Source of the DNA: Cynocephalus volans
Taxonomy: Eukaryota > Chordata > Mammalia > Dermoptera > Cynocephalidae
DNA length: 64,000 nt
Assembly (NCBI RefSeq): GCF_027409185.1
Contig: NC_084475.1
Span: 17,442,130-17,506,129 of the forward strand
Reading direction: 5' to 3'
Of this stretch, positions 53,970 through 64,000 are shown piece after piece (positions within the stretch are counted from its first letter, which is position 1; each line of letters begins with the position of its first letter). A program made the position numbers and the translations under genes. Below the pieces are notes generated by a model. It saw nothing but the letters and a program-made list of their open reading frames with translations, ran no database searches and had not been told where the DNA came from.

Positions 53970-54045
53970 AGTTAACTTCTGTCTGGAGAGTTTTTAAAAA
54001 GACTCCAGAAAAACAGTATTATCCTAGAATCTTTCTCTCTCTCTC

Positions 54046-54132
54046 TTTTTTTTTTTTTTGGTGGCTGGCTGGTACAGGAATCCGCACCCTTGACCTTGGT
54101 GTGATAACCACCGTGCTCTGACTGGCCAGCCC
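54046..54132 (-). mobile_element. tRNA-Ile-derived SINE, monomer, antisense
   Basis: T run, then GGTGGCTGGCTGGTACAGG, AATCCGCACCC (B-box complement) and CTGACTGGCCAGCC. The 5' head is slightly shortened. Confidence 0.8.
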
Positions 54133-54985
54133 CCCTTTTTCTCTTTTTCTAACTGCCTTTCATCACCCGTGTTCTCTGAGACCATGAGCCAAACACCATT
54201 TAACTCGTCCCACCAGGTTTTTCCTACGGTTCCTGGCTGTTTGGGCTGCCCTTCTTGGGATTCCCAAACCTTGTCTGGCCTGCAGGAAGTGACGTAACTA
54301 CCTGTAAGGCTGGGACTCCTTGGTGTTATCCCCGGTGTGACACTTCCGGCGTAAACAAGATTATAGATTAGATGTATCTAATTATATCCTGGCAGGAAAG
54401 AGGACAATTGTTACTGAGCCTATGCAAGGAGCTACTTTGCCAGAAACAGTGGAGGGACTTTGCAAAGACTTTGTGTCACTATGTGATCACCCTTAGGAGG
54501 AGTTTTGTGGACAAGACCAATCTTTGTATGTCGTAATTCTAACCAATTATGATAGACTCAGAAATACTCCATTCGAAGTTCATATATTGGTTTTGCCACA
54601 GGATGGAGTGGGAAACTTTAAGTTACTGCATCTGAGTTTCCATTTTCTTGTGAAACGGGCTCCCCATCTACCTCCTGCGGTCACTGTGACAACTAAGTAA
54701 GACAGAGCATGTGTAATGCTTATCAAAGGGCACGGGGCGTTCACTGAAGCACTGGATTACTGTCTTCTAAATTTTCCCCTGGAAAGGAAGCTCCTCCTCT
54801 GCCTGATTTTATGTAGGAAACAGCTGGGAAGGAGGGTCCCAGGAGTTCAGAGAGCGGGGAGGGGGCTGGGGACTGTAGGTTTTGAAGAGAGGTGGGGTGG
54901 GGCGCAGCTACTGTGATGAGAGGGACTGTAGGAGAGAGAAGGCTAAAAAGTGGGTTTTTTAGGATAACATTGAGACATCCATTCA
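54133..54985. other. Unassigned sequence, no gene seen
   Basis: No repeat or exon was identified with confidence. Confidence 0.4.
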
Positions 54986-55170
54986 GTGTGGGGTTGTCAG
55001 ATTTAGCAAATAAAAGGACAAGACACAGTTAAATTTGAATTTCAGAGAAACAACGAATAATTCTTACAAGTCCTAAATATCGCATGGGACGTGCCTATAC
55101 TAAAAGAAAAAATTACCTGAAATTCAAAATATAACTGGTTATGCTGTGTTTTACCTGGCAACCCGAATTC
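54986..55170. mobile_element. Palindromic non-autonomous DNA transposon
   Basis: GGTTGTCAGATTTAGCAAAT at the left and ACCTGGCAACCC at the right. The interior arms are complementary: AATTTGAATTTCAG opposite CTGAAATTCAAAAT, and ATGGGACGTGCCTATACT near the centre. It is a fuller copy of the family seen at 15.6 kb. Confidence 0.6.
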
Positions 55171-55984
55171 AGTGAAATCTAAATGATTTTTCAAGGTTTC
55201 CATGGAGAGTTCTGCCCTTGGCTTCCTCACTGGGCTGAAACGGGCTTAGACGGTCGCTGAGGGACTTTCCTCTTGAACAAAAGAGAGAACTGGCTGCGTT
55301 GAACAGTACCTGAGCCCTGTGCTCCTGAAAAGGGGCGTTGGTTAAGAAGCACCCCTCCACCCTTTCTGTGTTTCTGGAAACAGTGTTGATGACCTCAGAT
55401 TTAGACGAGACTCACAGTTGCCCCCCTTCACCTATGACGAGGAGTATCCCAGACCCTCCAAATTCCCATTTGGAACTGCTTGTCACCACTGATCAGTAGG
55501 AAGGAAGTGCTTGCTAGTGAAACTTCCGTTAATATTTTCCTTCCCCCAGCCCCTGAACCTTGGCCCCACCTCAGGGGGCACCAGCCCACAGCCCTTCCTA
55601 GAGGGGAATAGGGTCATCTCAGGCTAAGACCTGCACATCTGCCCGTCCAGCCACCCATCCCTCTGCTTCTCACCCTGTTCTTCCTAAGCTTTTTCACTCC
55701 CACCCATAAAAGAAATTTTCCTTTTTGTCTAACCCCTGAGGCACACGCAGACCTCTCAGTCACAGTGTTGTCCCCATTGAGTAGTACCTCCCTGTCCTTG
55801 CAGGAGTCCCCTTCCACTAAAGTCTCTACTCCTAAGTCGACCTGTGTTTCTTATCTGACACTGGGCAGTGAAAAGGCCCGGCTCTGCTGGGTTACAGGCA
55901 CACAGCAGCTCAGCACACAGTGAAAAGATGACATACTTGGGAGTCAGGCAGCACCGGGTTTGGGTCCCAGTGCCACCAGTGGTT
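55171..55984. other. Unassigned sequence, no gene seen
   Basis: A MIR-like piece may lie at 55,935-55,990 (GGGAGTCAGGCAGCACCGGG). Minus ORFs of 63-67 codons have no support. Confidence 0.4.
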
Positions 55985-56112
55985 ATGTCCTGCTGTGTGG
56001 CCTTTGTACTTGCTGTCCTGCCACCTGGAATGCCCTTCCCACTCCCTCTTGTGATTCAGCTCTCAGCTCAAATACCACCAGTGAGGCCTTCCCCCTCCTC
56101 CCAACCTAAAGA
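55985..56112 (+). mobile_element. L2 LINE 3' region, first half
   Basis: GCCACCTGGAATGCCCTTCC, TCAGCTCTCAGCTCAAATAC and AGTGAGGCCTTCCCCCTCC are sense L2. The element resumes at 57,115 beyond two LTRs. Confidence 0.7.
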
Positions 56113-56117
56113 GGTGA

Positions 56118-56520
56118 TAACCGGAAAACTTTAGGCAAAATAAATTTAACAGAGTTCAGTTGAGCAAAGAATGACTCAGGAATTGAGCAACACTCAGAAC
56201 AAGAAGAGGTCCCAAGAACGCTGCTCTGCAGCGCAGGCAGTGGGTATTTATAAATAGGAGAAGGGCTGAGGGAAGCAGACACAATGAAAAGTAGATTGAT
56301 CATTTCAAAGTTACTTTCCTTGTAAAGGTTAAAGCCAAAGGCACTTCCTGGTCATGCTGGGTAAAACTGGCCTGTTTGGAAATTTGGCTATTATCTGTCT
56401 CCTGATTTCTTGCAAGGTCAGATAAAGAACTTAGTTTTGGCATAGTGACTTGGAACTTCAGTGGCCTACCGATTTTATTGAACGATGGGAAAATCATCAT
56501 CACTTTGTCCCGTGGTCATC
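56118..56520 (-). mobile_element. ERV1-type LTR, antisense
   Basis: AGTTCAGTTGAGCAAAGAATG followed by ACTCAGGAATTGAGCAACAC is the reverse of the 'GTGTTGCTC..TTTGCTCAA' R-region order also seen in LTR1 at 10.2 kb. The upstream U3 portion (TCCTGATTTCTTGCAAGGTC) is to the right. Limits approximate. Confidence 0.55.
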
Positions 56521-56525
56521 ATATC

Positions 56526-57104
56526 TGTATTAGTCAGGGTTCTCCAAAGAGAGCCAATAGTATGTAAAGGTCAAGGGTTCGGATCCGCATACCAGCTGGC
56601 CATGCAAAACAACAACAAAAAAAAACTCCAATAGGATATGTACATCAATACATGAGAAGGGATCTGTTAGAGGAACTGGCTTATGTGATTGTGAAGGCTG
56701 AGGATTCCCACCATAGGGTGTCTGCAAACTGGATGCCGGTAGCATGGCTCAGTCCAAGTCTGGAAGCCTCAGATCCAGGGAATCTGATGGTGCCATTGGT
56801 GTAAGTCCCGGAAACCAAAAGCTGAAGAGTCAGATTCTGATGTCCACGGAGAGGAGAGCAGAGTGTGTCCTGGCTGCAGGGGATAGAGAGAGATTCGCCT
56901 TTTCCTCTGCTTTTGTTCTCTCCAGGCCCCCAGGGGATTGGATGGTGCCCACCCATATTGAGGGCGATCTTTCCCACCCAGTCCACTCAGGCCCACATGC
57001 TAATCTCTTCTGGAAACACCCTCATGGACACACCTAAAAAAGATAGCCTTACCAGGTTTTTAGGTATTCCTTAATCAAGTTGACACCTAGAATTAGCCAT
57101 CACA
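56526..57104 (-). mobile_element. ERVL (MLT2-like) solo LTR, antisense, carrying a SINE
   Basis: Starts TGTATTAGTCAGGGTTCTCC and ends TTAGCCATCACA. Internal blocks AGGAACTGGCTTATGTGATTG, GGGGATTGGATGGTGCCCAC, GGAAACACCCTCATGGACAC and AATCAAGTTGACACC are in antisense MLT2 order. It splits an L2 together with the neighbouring LTR. Confidence 0.7.
56562..56626 (+). mobile_element. 5'-truncated SINE inside the ERVL LTR
   Basis: Only the 3' half remains: AAGGTCAAGGGTTCGGATCC, GCATACCAGCTGGCC and an AACAACAAAAAA tail. CCAATAG occurs just before (AGAGCCAATAG) and just after (CTCCAATAGGATATG), a short TSD. Confidence 0.75.
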
Positions 57105-57114
57105 TCTATCGGGG

Positions 57115-57265
57115 CATCTTTTCTGTATGCTTTACTTTTGTCTGTTTCCCTACAACTAGACAGTTTGCTCCAGGGACACGGTGGCTGTCTTCTTCACCCT
57201 GTGTCCCCAGTGCCCAGCACAGGTCCAAGTGTGCAGTCAGTGTGAATGAGGAAGTGAACACTGGC
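57115..57265 (+). mobile_element. L2 LINE 3' region, second half
   Basis: TGTCTGTTTCCCTACAACTAG, CACGGTGGCTGTCTTCTTC, CCCTGTGTCCCCAGTGCCC and GCACAGGTCCAAGTGTGC continue the L2 3' UTR interrupted at 56,112. Confidence 0.65.
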
Positions 57266-57724
57266 CTGTGGCCTTGGGCGGCTGCTGCCCACTCCCCCAC
57301 GTAAGATAGAGTTCAAGCAGGTAACTCTTACAAAAGCCTGTGATAACGTTACCATCCTCTTTCTGTAATACAGTGTTTCTTCCCATTCTGCCATATTTGA
57401 GAGAACACTCAGATTAACCTGCAAACGATTGAATGAGGTTAAGGTAAAGGGATGTGAGCTCGTGTTGGGGAGGAAAAACTTCCTCTACCCTCTTTACATT
57501 CAATATTGGGGCCTGTGAATTAAAGGCATAAAAGACAGATTAGCCAGAGAAGAGACAGATTCTCTTCTTCAAGTTCACAGAAAAACGTGACTGAAGGAAG
57601 TGGTTAGAATCTAGTGAATAGAGCTCATATAGCACCTTAGTAGGGGAAAGGGAGGGGGAGGACACTTATGGGAAAACAAATGACTTTTAGGAAAGATAAA
57701 CAGGCCCTTAAGAAAACCGATGGG
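57266..57724. other. Unassigned sequence, no gene seen
   Basis: No exon or confident repeat was seen. Confidence 0.4.
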
Positions 57725-57900
57725 GGCCGGCCTGTGGCTCACTTGGGAGAGTGTGGTGCTGATAACACCAAGGCCACGGGTTTGGATCCCTATATAGGGA
57801 TGGCCGGTTAGCTCACTTGGTAGAGCGTGGTGCTGACAACTCCAAGTCAAGGGTTAAGATCCCCTTACCGGTCATCTTTAAAAAAAAAAAAGAGAGAGAG
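57725..57900 (+). mobile_element. tRNA-Ile-derived SINE, dimer, full length
   Basis: First unit GGGCCGGCCTGTGGCTCAC with B box GGTTTGGATCC, linker CTATATAGGGATGGCCGG, second unit ending GGTTAAGATCCCCTTACCGG, TCATCTTT and an A tail. The TSD AACCGATGGG is at 57,715-57,724 and 57,901-57,910. It is the best reference copy of the dimer in the window. Confidence 0.93.
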
Positions 57901-58248
57901 AACCGATGGGAGACATGATGGTTTTGCGACAGTGTCTATTTAGGTTGTTTCTTATCCTGGTAAGTCCAGTGATAGGTGATAGGAAAGTCAGTTTCCTCTG
58001 CTTGGAAATTCCCGAATTCCCCCTGGAGAGAATTTTTGATAGTGGAATTCTTTTGGGAAGCTCTGCTTTTTATTTTTAAAACACCTCTTATTCTGGATCT
58101 CTTCACCTATCTTTTTCTTATCTAATTTTGCTTGAATCCACTTCAGTGTTAGGAGGGAAACAGGCTCTAGACTCCAGTCCTGAGCTTTTCCTGTCTGCTT
58201 CGCCCTGACCCCTCCCTCCTGCTGGGTTTTCCCTGTGAATATTTGCAC

Positions 58249-58357
58249 CCAGCCTCCAGAGCTGCATTTGGTGCAAGAGCAGCAATTCGAGCATCACCAG
58301 CAACAGTTCCCATATCCCTCAGTGCATGCAGTTTACCATTAAGGAATTGCATATGTG
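58249..58357 (-). CDS. Candidate internal exon of a minus-strand gene
   Basis: A strong acceptor on the minus strand (GTGTTTTTCTCTAG at 58,358) opens a frame of about 36 residues containing MQFLNGKLHALRDMG and VAGDARIAALAPNAALEAG. The composition looks like a folded protein and not repeat. The donor GGCTGG/GTGCAA at 58,248 is weak. It may belong with the candidate last exon at 53.4-53.7 kb. No family was recognised. Confidence 0.3.
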
Positions 58358-58529
58358 CTAGAGAAAAACACCTGATCAGTAAAGAGTATTAATGACTTCA
58401 GATTCTGGGGCAGGGATGAAGAATCTTATTTATTCAGCCAACCACTGTAGACCCACCGGAGAAAGAACAAAGAGCTACAAACAAAAAAAGCTTCCACTTT
58501 AGGGCCCCTTACCCCATGCTGGGCTCCAG

Positions 58530-58690
58530 TCTCCGCGCTTTACCGTCATCTCGTTTAATCCTCAGAACAGATTTCTGAGGCCGGTATTGTTCTTATCTCC
58601 ACTTTATAGAGGAGGATGGAGGCACAGGGGTAGTGACTTGCCCAAGTCACACAGCTAGTGCGTGCTGGACGGTACCCGCCTCTCACGACA
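58530..58690 (-). mobile_element. MIR SINE, antisense
   Basis: GTCATCTCGTTTAATCCTCAG, TTATCTCCACTTTATAGAGG and TTGCCCAAGTCACACAGCTAG are close to the MIR core. Confidence 0.8.
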
Positions 58691-58761
58691 TAAAACGAAA
58701 AGAAAGAGTCTCATGCATGTGGTTTCAAGCTAACAACAAAATATAAAACTAGTATAAGTAA

Positions 58762-58860
58762 TTTTTTTTCTTTTGGCAGCTGGCAAGTACAGGGATTCGA
58801 ACCCTGGACCTTGGTGCTAACAACACTGCACTTTCTAACCAACTGAACTAACCAGACTAC
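58762..58860 (-). mobile_element. tRNA-Ile-derived SINE, monomer, antisense
   Basis: T-rich tail, then GGCAGCTGGCAAGTACAGG, GATTCGAACCC (perfect B-box complement) and CCAACTGAACTAACCAGAC. Confidence 0.85.
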
Positions 58861-60664
58861 CTAAAAGTATTTTAAGTACAAAATCTCTATTAGGTGTTTC
58901 CATTCTATGTTATGCCCAGTTAATGAAGACATAGAATAAGAGAAGGGGAGAGACAGAAACAAATTGAGAAAGTCCAAGAAGCGCAGGAAAGAGAAACAGA
59001 GAAACCTGTAGACCAGAAAAGATCTTCACCGCCCCCACACACACAATGGAAATGAGACTAAATCATGACATTCTCACACACTGAGGGTCTTGGCTGATCC
59101 CAGTGATTTAAAGGTGTCTTCCTCCGACTTTCTTGCTAACAACAACACAGGCATATTTGTAAATATGGGATTCTAAAGGTTTTACATGTGCTAGTGGTTG
59201 AGATGGTTTCAAAGCTTTACTTGGAGTTTATCTGAAAGTCACTTCGAGAAAAGATTTTGTCTACTGGTTTTACTCTATAGTCCCTGAGTGTGACAATTTG
59301 GAGTGATGTTTATGTCATTGTTTTCAGTCCTCTCCATCACACACACACCCGTACACACGCACACACACACACACGGACTCACATCTCCCCCATTTAAGCG
59401 GTTTTCTTCCAGCCCTTTGGGTAAGTGTGTAGTGGGGATCAAATAGATATGTTCAGTACCGTCTTTTGGTGATAAAGCAGCTCGGCACTGTCTGTGCTTT
59501 TCCATTGTCCTCCTCTAGTGTCCTGAGTTTCTGTGTTACACATGGTCATCACAACCTGGGTCTGGCAGGAGGGAAGCCCTGTTACAGAGCAGAGTCCAGC
59601 ATGTCTTCTCTGGACAAGTGGCAGGTGGCTTGACCCCATGCTGCCCACAGGTAAATGAAATGAAACAAAGAGCCAGAGGGATGGGGACCCCAGTTTTATA
59701 AGATTATTGTATATACAATTCATTTTATATTCCAAACAAGATATCAGTCCTGTTAAAACTGATCATCCCAAGAAAAAAATTCTGACAGCTCAGTAGTAAA
59801 GGAAGATTAATCTGATTTTTTAACTGCCTCCTTCTGAAAAAGAATTAATTGAAATTAACTGTTCAAAGGTATATTTTCTCTTTACTTTCTGTAGCTTTTA
59901 TTTTGTATGCCTGGTCTTGGATGTATGTACTGTTCCACATATTCTAAACGAATAGAAGAGTCCACAAGTACTTAGCATCTACTAATTTCCAGCTGTCAAG
60001 AGTCCCCAGCCTTATTGCAGTTCAGCAGACAGCTGTTGCATTAAAGTGCGTACAATGCTAATATCCCAATATGCCCATTTTGTGAAAGTGGTGTCATAAT
60101 TCATCACAGTTTGTAGGCTTGCACATGTTTTCCTTGGAATACACCAGGCTCCCCTGTGCTGCTTAATTCTGCATTTTCTGTGCAAATGACACAACAGTTG
60201 GAACTGAGTGCAGGCCAACTGCTTTGCTTTTCATGTTCATGATGTTACCCAGAACAGAGGCATGGACTTGTTTGTTTGGTTTTCACTGAGGAACATTCTT
60301 TGTCTTCCAAGGAATACATAAGAAGAGTTCCTGTCTTAGAACACAAAGCTCTGAACAGTGACTTTTCCACTGAAGTAATTAGACTGGTTGACCAAGCTCT
60401 GGAGAGGAAACATTCTTGGTTGCCAGGTTGCAGGGAGGGGAAGTAGTCTGTATTGTGGAACTGAAGAAAAATGATTGTTTCTGCGGGTGATAGTACTCAG
60501 TCTCCCTTTAGGGAGCCTCGATTGCCGTGATCAGTTATGGAAGTGGCTCTGGGAATAGCCACTTGCCCCAGTGATGAGTATGGATGCGGAGCCAGCCAAC
60601 GGGCTGTGTCACGGACTTTTACCACTGGCAGACGTACTTCTATGAATAAAAGAAGGCTGATGCA
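58861..60664. other. Unassigned sequence with one (CA)n tract
   Basis: A (CA)n microsatellite lies at 59,338-59,375. No exon was identified; minus ORFs up to 98 codons overlap the CA tract or lack support. Confidence 0.45.
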
Positions 60665-60985
60665 TTTGGGCATTTAATTCTCAAAATTAGCCAAAACTGG
60701 AAGCAACCAAAGACAGATAGGGGAAATTAGTTAAGGAAATTATGGTACAGTGGAAAGATGCTTATGACATTTTGATGAGTGAGGGAAAACAATAGGCTTC
60801 AGCGTACTGTGTGGTTCTATTTATATGAAATCTAAAATCAGGCAAAAGTAATCTAAGGTGAGAGAGGTCAGAAAAATGGTTATTTGAGAAAGGGGGATAT
60901 AAGCTGGGAAGGGTCCTGGGGAGTTTTGGGAACATGCTTTGTATAGTGATCCCCAGGGCAGTTAATCAGATGTGTGCAGATGTAG

Positions 60986-61084
60986 GGCTAGCTGATTAGC
61001 TCAGTGGGTCACAGCATGGGGCTGATAACACTGAGGCCCAGGGTTCAATCCTTGCACCAGCCAGCCACCAAAAAAACCAAAAAT
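60986..61084 (+). mobile_element. tRNA-Ile-derived SINE, monomer, inside L1
   Basis: GGCTAGCTGATTAGCTCAG, a B box GGGTTCAATCC and a CCAAAAA tail. The 18-bp TSD AGATGTGTGCAGATGTAG (60,968-60,985) recurs at 61,085-61,102 with one mismatch. Confidence 0.9.
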
Positions 61085-61137
61085 AGATGTGTGCAGGTGT
61101 AGAAACACAACAAAAATTTGTGCACTTCACTATATGT

Positions 61138-61233
61138 TTTTTCATGTTTTTTTGATGGCTGGCCAGTACAAGACTCGAACCCTGGACCTTGGTGTTACAA
61201 CAGTATGCTCTAACCATATGAGCTAACCAACCT
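61138..61233 (-). mobile_element. tRNA-Ile-derived SINE, monomer, antisense, inside L1
   Basis: GATGGCTGGCCAGTACAAG, ACTCGAACCC and GAGCTAACCAACCT. The TSD CACTTCACTATATGT (61,123-61,137) recurs at 61,234-61,248 with one mismatch. Confidence 0.9.
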
Positions 61234-61589
61234 CACTTCATTATATGTAAATTATATAAAAAAGAAAACATATACATATTGCATGATTTCATTAATAAAG
61301 TTTGAGAACAGGAAAACTAGGCTATGTTAGAAGTTGAGGTAAGGTTCATTTGGGGAGGGGATGACAGAATAGAACAAGAGGCTTCTGAAGGGCCAGTCAT
61401 GGTCACATTAGAGTTCTTAATCAGGGTTGTGGTAACACAGGTTTGTTCTCTGTGTGATAATCCAGCAGTACACTGTGGATTTGTGCTTTTCTGTTTGTAT
61501 GCTATGCTTCAGTAAAAGTTTATCCAAAAATGTTATGGTCCTGGGCTTTTATGTTGAAAATATATATGCAAAGAAAAAGAGCTAGAAGG

Positions 61590-61920
61590 GCACTGTATGA
61601 GTTTCCTGTGGCCACTTTAACAAATTATCACAAACTTAGTGGCTAAAAACAACACAAATGTATTATCTTACATTTTTGGACATCAGAAGCCTGACCTGGG
61701 TCTCACTAAGCTAAAATCAAGATATAGGCAGGACGCTTGTGATTACAGTGGGCCCACTTGGATAATCTAGGCTAATTTCCCTCTTTTAAAGTCAGCCGAT
61801 TAGCAACCATAATCCATCTGCAACTTTAATTCCCCTTTGCCATGTGACCTAACATACCCACAGGTTCCAAGATTTAGGATGTAGACATCGTTGGGGCCAT
61901 TTTTCTGCCAACCACAGATA
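61590..61920 (-). mobile_element. MLT1 LTR, antisense
   Basis: GGCCACTTTAACAAATTATC, AACTTAGTGGCTAAAAACAAC, TGATTACAGTGGGCCCAC, TGCCATGTGACCTAACATACC and GGGGCCATTTTTCTGCCAAC follow the antisense MLT1 order to its end. Confidence 0.75.
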
Positions 61921-62138
61921 CGCAATAAAAAGTTAAGAATGATCATTTCTAAGTGGTAGGATTTCCCCCAACTCCTTTTTTCTTATCTGTATTTTCAGAA
62001 GTTTTCCTGGGAATACATATACTGCTTCAAGATGAGAAGGTTAAACCTCAGTTATTTATATTGATCATACGTTTAATCATACCTTATTGTATTAATCTAC
62101 CTCCAGGACAGCCCTGAACAGCTAATAATGTACCTCAA

Positions 62139-62236
62139 CTTTTTTTTTTTTTTTAAAGATGACCAGTAAGGGGATCTTAACCCTTGACTTGGTGTTGTCA
62201 GCACCATGCTCTCCCAAGTGAACCACGGGCCAGTCC
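62139..62236 (-). mobile_element. SINE, 3' unit of the dimer type, antisense
   Basis: T run, then GATGACCAGTAAGGGGATC and a right end AAGTGAACCACGGGCCAG. The probable TSD is TGTACCTCAA (62,129-62,138) and TGTACTTCAA (62,237-62,246). Confidence 0.8.
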
Positions 62237-62258
62237 TGTACTTCAATGTTTAACTTTT

Positions 62259-62349
62259 TCTTTTTTGTGGCTGGCTGGCACAGGGATCGAACCCTGGACC
62301 TTGGTTGTGTTAGCACCATGCTCTAACCAGCTGAGCAGGGGCCAGCCTA
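62259..62349 (-). mobile_element. tRNA-Ile-derived SINE, monomer, antisense
   Basis: TGTGGCTGGCTGGCACAGGG, ATCGAACCC and CTGAGCAGGGGCCAGCC. A perfect 16-bp TSD, TCAATGTTTAACTTTT, lies at 62,243-62,258 and 62,350-62,365. It landed in the right flank of the preceding SINE. Confidence 0.9.
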
Positions 62350-62365
62350 TCAATGTTTAACTTTT

Positions 62366-64000
62366 AAAAAGCACTCAAGCCTTGAGCACAGACCATCATC
62401 TGTTATGCCATTGGGAATCTGCTCTTTCCAGGAATGCAGAGTGGATCTTCTTATCCAGAAAAAACAGCTTTCTTGCCTAAAATTATAAAACTTTAAAGTT
62501 TAAATTTTGAGCTAAAAGGATGCTTTACAATGGAATTTTTAAAATATGTGAAATAAATGAATTCTATTTTGGGAATGGAGTATTGGCAACTTGCCAGTAA
62601 TATCTTAAGTTCCTTTGCACCAGCAAGGAAGGTCATCTTCCCCATGTCTTTGAGAGGTCAGTGCTCCCTCGGCCCACAGAACCGCAGACTCCCCTCTTTG
62701 CCTTCCCAGCCAGCCCTCCCTTATTGGGTACTTTTCTGGAACACAGGCTGAATGTACCCAACAATGCATTCACAGTAACAGACTTGATAAATAGTTAAGA
62801 AGAAACACCCACCAAGGCAAGCCCATCTCCCTGCTAATCCACCCCTGAAACTGCTGGGGCTGAGTTTATCACTGTCTTTGGTACAAACAATTCAGATCAG
62901 AAGTGAATACCGCCTTCAGGCTTCTGCTTCCCATGGAGTGCGACAGAGAGTTTAATGTGGTACATTAGTTCTTATTATGTCCACCTTATGCAGAGAGTAG
63001 CTCCTACTTTGCTATAACACCATTGCTTATCCAACTCACAGGCCTAAAATACTCTCCAGGCAGAGCCTTCTGATCCCAGGAGAGAGATTCTGACTGCTAA
63101 ATGCAGGTGCGCATAAAATCTTCGGTGGAAAAGAGGTGCCCGGTGTCAGCCTGCAATCTCTGCCTGAAGCAAGATATTTTTTAGAGCACTATTTGTGTGG
63201 TCACCTGCATATCTGTAATAAGTGATCATAGGAACCACGCCTTTCCACCAATACAGTTTATGATTCAGAAGCCTGGCACAGGCTTTAACAAAATATCAAG
63301 TCCCAATGGCATTTTCTGGAGGCTCACAGCCATAAACCACAGGAACACAGGTCTCCTCTCAGTTCCTGATAACAGAGCTGTTTTCTTGTTTTACCTTTAG
63401 TCATTTACTGTCATCACTAATACCAGAAAACTGCCCCCTTCCCACTCCTTCCTGTGTCTGACTGTCCACCAGTTATAGATAAACTTGAAAATGCAAATGT
63501 GGGCTTTTTACTTAGCCTCAGACAGTGTGTATCTGCAGCTGTATATTTTGCTCAAAGCTCCAGGCCCTTTAGGTTTGTTTACCTTTGGCAGCTAAGTTTG
63601 GGGAAGAGTGTTTTCATCAGTTACTCCACTTGTTTCAGGCCCTTTTGGGGTTCAGACCCTTGTTCTTGGCTGTGTGTGGGAGTTTGGGAGGTGGGGGTCT
63701 CAGGCCTTCATTCTGGGTAGATACCCTCCTTCAACAGTGCTGCCTACCTCCAAGAAAAGGGACATTTTCAGCACTGATTTACCTTGTGAGTTGTTGCAAC
63801 CAAAGCAGCGTGTTCTCTTGCTTTCAAAACACAGGAAACAAATCGCTATTTCCTGAATGAAAAGGAACAAAATCAACACTGAGAGAGGTCATGGGAGATG
63901 TTTTCCAAGTATCTCAGAGCACTTGGCAGAACAAAGCAAGAACACATATTTAAAACCCTCTTCAAGGCCTGTTTTGAAGTCAGTTCATTGTGTGGTAGAG
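62366..64000. other. Unassigned sequence, no gene seen
   Basis: Ordinary AT-moderate DNA to the window edge. Three overlapping plus ORFs of 82-91 codons near 63.5-63.9 kb share the same bases and have no recognised feature. Confidence 0.4.

Larger units (their letters stand above)
60665..61535 (+). mobile_element. Two L1M 3' ends, carrying two SINEs
   Basis: First end: AACTGGAAGCAACCAAAGAC, ACAGTGGAAAGATGCTTATG, GGTCAGAAAAATGGTTATTTG, to TTTGTGCACTTCACTATATG. A second L1-like end follows at about 61,270-61,535 (CAGTACACTGTGGATTTGTG, TATGCTTCAGTAAAAGTTT). Non-coding relics. Confidence 0.7.

Overview
The window looks like nuclear DNA of a placental mammal: MIR and L2 relics, L1 fragments, MER5/Charlie-type hAT elements, MLT1- and MST-like MaLR LTRs, several ERV1-type LTRs, a CpG-island promoter, GT-AG exons and two nuclear copies of mitochondrial DNA. 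The youngest family is a tRNA-Ile-derived SINE present as monomers, dimers and a GC-rich variant, many with clean target-site duplications (TSDs). That architecture fits the t-SINE (CYN) families of colugos (Dermoptera), and the MST-like MaLR provirus fits a relative of primates. A horseshoe-bat-type SINE is the alternative. The taxon is an inference.

Layout. 0-21 kb is gene-poor and built of old repeats; its clearest structure is an LTR holding a SINE that was then hit by a second LTR, with TSDs at all three levels (9.9-10.7 kb). 21.1-33.6 kb is a low-complexity block: a GGCCTGG/CTAAGGGC minisatellite, an antisense MaLR provirus, and a composite unit of minisatellite + GGAAGGCA polypurine + GAAA tract + mitochondrial 16S/tRNA-Leu/ND1. 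The unit occurs twice in tandem with a third, minisatellite-only start, followed by about 1.5 kb of T/G-rich DNA. 33.9-38.5 kb (minus) holds an intron-containing but broken copy of the golgin GM130 gene (GOLGA2-like), with a remnant promoter upstream. 39-42.3 kb carries an L1 3' end and ERV LTRs.

43.0-51.9 kb (plus) has the best case for a live gene: a CpG-island promoter with ETS and TISU/YY1-like motifs and four exons whose splice phases give one 139-codon reading frame. I do not recognise the protein. 53-58 kb (minus) has two candidate exons of a possible convergent gene. The rest to 64 kb is repeats and unassigned sequence, with SINEs concentrated between 47 and 62 kb.

Nearly all long ORFs in the window are artefacts of purine-, pyrimidine- or GGCC-rich repeats. 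No bacterial, CRISPR or phage feature is present. Family names come from recalled consensus sequences, not from a search.
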